Below, piece by piece: positions 8,233 through 11,334 of a stretch of 11,334 nt of DNA. A program made the translations under genes and the position numbers. The notes under the pieces are model-generated. The model was not told the DNA's origin, did not search any database, and was given only the letters and a program-made list of their open reading frames with translations. The stretch comes from Bacteroidales bacterium (GTDB taxonomy: Bacteria > Bacteroidota > Bacteroidia > Bacteroidales > Muribaculaceae), in assembly GCA_014800065.1 (NCBI GenBank), contig JAAVGX010000075.1:1-11334 (forward strand), read 5' to 3'. Numbering within the stretch: the stretch's first letter is position 1; every line of letters starts with the position of its first letter.

Positions 8233-8689
8233 ACCCCGGCGAGCGCTATTCCCGGGCTCGTTCCGCCCGTTCACCAAGGGCCACTACGACATCGCCCTCC
8301 GCGCCCTGGAACTCTTCGACGAGCTGGTGATAGGCGTAGGCTTCAACATTGCCAAGGGCGATTTCGACGCCGATGAACGGATTGAACCCATAAGGCGTTT
8401 ATTTGAGAACGACCCTCGAGTGCGCGTTGAGCCTTACAGCACGCTCACGGCTGATTTCGCCGCTGCAATCGGCGCTTGTGCCATTGTGCGTGGCATAAGG
8501 TCGGTGAAGGATTTCGAGTACGAGCGCGATATGGCCGACATTAACGCACGAGTGGCACCGGTGGAAACTGTGTTGCTCTTCGCACGTCCCGAATTTGCTG
8601 CAATTTCATCTTCGGTGGTGCGTGAACTGGCTGCCTACGGACATGATGTGACTCCCTTCCTCCCTCAATCGCATAAATTTGAAAATTAA
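8207..8689 (+). CDS. coaD: Pantetheine-phosphate adenylyltransferase (CoaD)
   Basis: The enzyme transfers AMP from ATP to 4'-phosphopantetheine, giving dephospho-CoA, the fourth step of CoA synthesis from pantothenate; cytoplasmic. There are 160 residues from the ATG at 8207. The nucleotidyltransferase motif [12 protein letters not shown] (15-26) contains catalytic His26; Lys50 lies 24 residues later, the same spacing as His18/Lys42 of E. coli CoaD. RGIR (95-98) and FEYERDMA bind ligands, and ISSSVVREL (133-141) is the ATP-binding signature. Where most CoaD proteins have FDP, this one has FRP (Arg20). The frame could start at a TTG at 8201, but the ATG six bases later is preferred. The start lies inside parE, so translation is probably coupled. 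Confidence 0.95.
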   Translation: MTPTTTKSEPRRALFPGSFRPFTKGHYDIALRALELFDELVIGVGFNIAKGDFDADERIEPIRRLFENDPRVRVEPYSTLTADFAAAIGACAIVRGIRSVKDFEYERDMADINARVAPVETVLLFARPEFAAISSSVVRELAAYGHDVTPFLPQSHKFEN

Positions 8690-8707
8690 CTACCCTAAAC
8701 TCCATAA

Positions 8708-10306
8708 ATGAAACATACACTCCTCTCTCTCCTATTGTTCGCCTGTACAGTTTTTGCGGGCAATGCCCAATTCAACGACGCCTTCACGCCCGACCGAAAA
8801 CTGGCTACCGCTCATGCCATTATCGACCGCTACTACGTGGAGGACGTGGACAACGATAGCATCGTAAGCGAGGCTATCATTGCCATGCTCAAAACTCTCG
8901 ACCCCCATTCGGCCTACACATCGGCTTCCGAAACCAAGGAATTCACCGAGCCTCTCGACGGTAAGTTCAGCGGTATAGGCATACAGTTCAATATGCTCGA
9001 AGACACCGTATATGTGATTCAGACAATTCCCGGAGGACCCTCGCAGAAAGTCGGAATTATGGCCGGCGACCGAATCGTGGCCGCCAACGACACCGTGCTG
9101 GCCGGTCAGAAAATGCCGAATACCAAGGTGATGAAGTACTTGCGTGGCCCCAAGGGCTCCGAGGTGAATCTGAAAGTGAAACGTGGCGAAGAGCTTATCG
9201 ACTTTTTGGTGACTCGCGATGATATTCCCCTCTACAGTATCGACGAAACGTTCATGGCCGACCCAACCACCGGATATGTGCGCATAACACGCTTCGGCGA
9301 GGACACCCCCAATGAATTCCGTCGTGCATTGGTGAAGCTGCAGGAGCAAGGCATGGAGAACCTGATTCTCGACCTCAGCGGAAATGGAGGCGGATACCTC
9401 GGGGCAGCTTTCCAGATTGCATCCGAATTCCTCCCCAAAGGCACCCCTGTGGTAAGTACTGCCGGACGTCGGTCCCCGGCGCAGGAGTATCGAACCGAGG
9501 ATAACGGCCTTTTCCCGAAAGGTCGCCTGGTGGTGATTACCGACCAGACTTCAGCATCCGCTTCCGAAATCCTTTCGGGCGCCATACAGGACAACGACCG
9601 CGGGGTAGTCGTAGGTCGTCGAACATTCGGAAAAGGACTGGTACAACGACCCTTCCCATTCCCCGACGGCTCCATGATTCGACTCACAGTCTCACGCTAT
9701 TATACTCCCTCGGGCCGATGCATCCAGAAACACTACGACAAGGGCCACACCGAGGAGTACCAGATGGAATTGCTCAACCGCTATGAGAGCGGAGAACTCT
9801 GGCACGCCGACAGCATTCAGCGCGACCCCAAAGAACTCTACCACACACTCAACAACAAACGACCGGTCTATGGCGGCGGTGGCATAATCCCCGATGTTTT
9901 CGTGCCCGTGGACACTTCCGCCTACTCTCCATACTATCGCGACCTCATTGCAAAAGGCGTACTCAATAAAACGGTCATAAAGTACGTGGAAAATAACCGC
10001 GCCGAACTCACAGCCAAATATCCTACCGACAACGACTTCCAGCTCCACTTCGACGTGCCTCAGCAACTTGTGCAGAACCTCATTGATGCCGGTACGGCGG
10101 CCGGAATTGAATTCAACGCCGACCAGTGGGATCGCTCCAAAGTTGTGGTCACAGCAATTATGAAGGGACTTATGGCACGGGATTTGTACTCCGACGGTAG
10201 CTACTATCGCCCCTTGAGCAAACTAAATCATGAATTTAACAAGGCTTTGGAAATTATAAACGACCCCGAGGCCTACAACAAAATATTAAACCCCTCACAG
10301 CCATGA
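8708..10306 (+). CDS. S41 family C-terminal processing peptidase (CtpA/Prc-like)
   Basis: This is a secreted serine protease that cuts near the C-terminus of exported proteins; 532 residues. The signal peptide MKHTLLSLLLFACTVFAGNA is probably cut near residue 20, placing it in the periplasm or attached to the envelope. A PDZ domain covers about 85-170 (GIGIQFNMLEDTVYVIQTI, MAGDRIVAAND). The S41 core follows, with LDLSGNGGG (221-229), SASASEI (282-288) and TFGKGLVQ (306-313). Ser284 and Lys309 are 25 residues apart, the spacing of the Ser-Lys dyad in Prc and plant D1 protease; Gln313 completes the motif. A tail of about 190 residues follows the core and holds GGGGIIPDV, usual for Bacteroidetes members. 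It starts 18 bases after coaD and shares four bases (ATGA) with the next gene. The substrate is unknown. Confidence 0.93.
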   Translation: MKHTLLSLLLFACTVFAGNAQFNDAFTPDRKLATAHAIIDRYYVEDVDNDSIVSEAIIAMLKTLDPHSAYTSASETKEFTEPLDGKFSGIGIQFNMLEDTVYVIQTIPGGPSQKVGIMAGDRIVAANDTVLAGQKMPNTKVMKYLRGPKGSEVNLKVKRGEELIDFLVTRDDIPLYSIDETFMADPTTGYVRITRFGEDTPNEFRRALVKLQEQGMENLILDLSGNGGGYLGAAFQIASEFLPKGTPVVSTAGRRSPAQEYRTEDNGLFPKGRLVVITDQTSASASEILSGAIQDNDRGVVVGRRTFGKGLVQRPFPFPDGSMIRLTVSRYYTPSGRCIQKHYDKGHTEEYQMELLNRYESGELWHADSIQRDPKELYHTLNNKRPVYGGGGIIPDVFVPVDTSAYSPYYRDLIAKGVLNKTVIKYVENNRAELTAKYPTDNDFQLHFDVPQQLVQNLIDAGTAAGIEFNADQWDRSKVVVTAIMKGLMARDLYSDGSYYRPLSKLNHEFNKALEIINDPEAYNKILNPSQP

Positions 10307-10911
10307 CATTTGCACAGAACGCTTATCGCATTTTCGAAGAATCCGTTCGCAACTATCATATCGACGATGATGTCGACGCACCCTCTCGCCGTCCCTATGC
10401 CGACGGAACTCTCGAGGCAGTGCTGTACGACAAAAACCACATCGATGCCGTGCAGTGGCATCTCGAAGATATTATCCGCGACCCTAATATCGACCCCGTG
10501 GCAGCTCTGGCGCTAAAACGCAGAATCGACCGCTCCAATCAGGACCGCACCGACATGGTGGAAGAACTGGATACATACTTCCGGAATAAATTCGCCTCGG
10601 TGGTAACCGAACCCGATGCAACTATCAACACCGAAAGCCCCGCTTGGGCATTCGACCGCCTGTCAATCCTCGCACTCAAAATTTACCATATGGAGGCCGA
10701 GGTGGCTCGTGAGGACGCTACTCCCGAGCATCGCGCAAAATGTGCCGCCAAATTGGCCGTACTGAAAGAGCAGCAGGCCGACCTTACCGCCGCTATCGAC
10801 ACTCTCCTGGACGACATGGCCGCCGGGCGAAAGTTCATGAAAGTGTACCGTCAGATGAAGATGTACAACGACGTGGACACAAACCCCGTCCTATATGCCC
10901 AACAAAAATAA
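10303..10911 (+). CDS. DUF4254 family protein
   Basis: A soluble, mostly helical protein of 202 residues without signal peptide or membrane segment. The conserved phrases VQWHLEDIIRDPNI, RRIDRSNQDRTDMVE and INTESPAWAFDRLSILALK match my memory of DUF4254, a family largely confined to Bacteroidetes; no function is established that I know of. The many charged and aromatic positions kept in these phrases suggest an active or binding surface, but I cannot assign a reaction. The start ATG overlaps the protease stop (ATGA), so translational coupling is expected and it belongs to the same operon. In other Bacteroidales I recall DUF4254 genes next to a family 9 glycosyltransferase; here that neighbour is absent and a repeat/transposase block follows directly. 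Confidence 0.85.
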   Translation: MTFAQNAYRIFEESVRNYHIDDDVDAPSRRPYADGTLEAVLYDKNHIDAVQWHLEDIIRDPNIDPVAALALKRRIDRSNQDRTDMVEELDTYFRNKFASVVTEPDATINTESPAWAFDRLSILALKIYHMEAEVAREDATPEHRAKCAAKLAVLKEQQADLTAAIDTLLDDMAAGRKFMKVYRQMKMYNDVDTNPVLYAQQK

Positions 10912-10914
10912 CAC

Positions 10915-10957
10915 AAATGTACGGATGCACGGAAGGCCAAAAATGTACGGACGCACG
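10915..10957 (+). repeat. Pair of 17-base direct repeats, 26 bases apart
   Basis: AAATGTACGGATGCACG (10915-10931) recurs as AAATGTACGGACGCACG (10941-10957) with one mismatch. The pair begins four bases after the DUF4254 stop codon. The second copy supplies the left arm of the hairpin that follows, so the repeat looks like part of the RAYT-linked repeat block. Confidence 0.7.
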
Positions 10958-10973
10958 TTCGGTGCGTCCTTTT
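10949..10973 (+). terminator. GC-rich hairpin with T-run ending the parE–DUF4254 operon
   Basis: GGACGCAC (10949-10956) and GTGCGTCC (10962-10969) form a perfect 8-bp stem with a five-base GTTCG loop, followed by TTTT. It lies 37 bases after the DUF4254 stop, so it fits an intrinsic terminator. Because it sits in front of a RAYT gene, it could equally be a REP-type palindrome recognised by that transposase; both roles may apply. Confidence 0.65.
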
Positions 10974-11048
10974 GACCCGCAAACGCTAAATACGTCCTTT
11001 TGACCCGCAAACGCCAAACACGACCTTCTGACTCGCAAACGCCAATGT
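10965..11048 (+). repeat. Three tandem 28-base repeats in front of the RAYT gene
   Basis: Units at 10965-10992, 10993-11020 and 11021-11048 follow each other without a gap. Units 1 and 2 agree at 26 of 28 bases, units 2 and 3 at 22 of 28. The constant core is GAC[CT]CGCAAACGC. The last unit includes the RAYT start codon (11045-11047). The period is not a multiple of three and there are no spacers, so neither a protein repeat nor a CRISPR is indicated. The likely reading is a REP-like repeat block associated with the transposase. Confidence 0.8.
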
Positions 11049-11334
11049 CCTCCGCACCAAAACCATATTTCCGCAAAAGCCCGCGTGCAAAATTTCACGA
11101 CTACTCGGGTGGTGTGTACTTCGTGACCATATGTACCGATAGTATGAAATATGATTTTGGGAGAATTGAAAATGCCACAATGCATTTTACCGACTTAGGC
11201 AAACAATGTTTTTCCAGTCTTAGTGATCTCGAAAGACATTATTCGTATATAGAAGTGCCCGTTTTTACTGTGATGCCCAATCATATTCACGCCATTATTT
11301 GCATCAACAACAATACTCCATTGACCATAAACCA
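11045..11334 (+). CDS. REP-associated tyrosine transposase (RAYT), 5' part, cut by window edge
   Basis: A single-strand DNA transposase of the HUH Y1 group (Transposase_17, IS200/IS605-related), thought to mobilise or process REP palindromes. The window holds the first 96 residues. RKSPRAKFHDYSGGVYFVTI (10-29) is the typical opening, followed by FGRIENATMHFTDLG and the metal-binding motif MPNHIHAII, with H80 and H82 as the HUH pair. The catalytic tyrosine lies in the C-terminal part and would be beyond base 11334, so activity cannot be judged. The ATG at 11045 fits the family's usual N-terminus; the frame stays open further upstream into the repeats. The gene looks more AT-rich than the parE operon, consistent with separate ancestry. 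No terminal inverted repeats are expected for this group. Confidence 0.88.
   Translation, partial: MSSAPKPYFRKSPRAKFHDYSGGVYFVTICTDSMKYDFGRIENATMHFTDLGKQCFSSLSDLERHYSYIEVPVFTVMPNHIHAIICINNNTPLTIN

Noticed and set aside
6823..8277. A 484-codon open frame on the minus strand opposite parE
   Set aside because: ParE is unmistakable on the other strand; the antisense frame shows no motifs and is a compositional shadow.
10965..11048. CRISPR array
   Set aside because: The 28-base units abut directly with no spacers, only three copies exist, and the adjacent gene is a RAYT transposase rather than cas genes.
10835..11185. Small repeat-containing proteins encoded on the minus strand across the repeat block
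   Set aside because: These frames run through the hairpin, the 28-base repeats and the RAYT 5' end. The repeat period is not a multiple of three, and no known motif appears.

Overview
The window looks like a chromosomal segment of a moderately GC-rich member of the Bacteroidales. Muribaculaceae or a relative would fit, but I infer that from gene content and base composition and have not proved it. Three things point this way. The start of parE carries a Bacteroidetes-type -7 box (TATCTTTG). The gene string parE–coaD–S41 protease–DUF4254 is familiar from Bacteroidales. Starts lack obvious Shine-Dalgarno sequences.

Layout. Bases 1-170 hold the 3' end of an unrecognised, AT-rich gene. A 189-base spacer with two hairpins follows. 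Bases 360-6201 hold a leftward operon of four genes. In transcription order these are a small His-rich membrane protein, a lipoprotein membrane-fusion protein, a CzcA/CusA-type RND pump and a TolC-type outer-membrane channel. Together the last three form a complete tripartite heavy-metal exporter. The pump's membrane motif suggests divalent cations (Co/Zn/Cd) rather than Cu/Ag. The His-rich protein is the least understood part of the operon and the best candidate for something new.

About 60 bases separate this operon from a rightward housekeeping operon. The spacer holds two oppositely oriented copies of TATCTTTG, which look like back-to-back promoters. The rightward operon is topoisomerase IV subunit B (parE), phosphopantetheine adenylyltransferase (coaD), a secreted C-terminal processing protease (S41) and a DUF4254 protein. 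Coding overlaps (26 nt and 4 nt) and an 18-nt gap indicate co-transcription. A strong GC hairpin followed by four T's closes it.

The right end (10915 onward) is a repeat-rich junction. It holds a 26-nt-period direct repeat, the hairpin, and three tandem 28-nt units, the last of which runs into the start codon of a REP-associated tyrosine transposase (RAYT, HUH family). The window edge cuts that gene. This is the only clear mobile element here.
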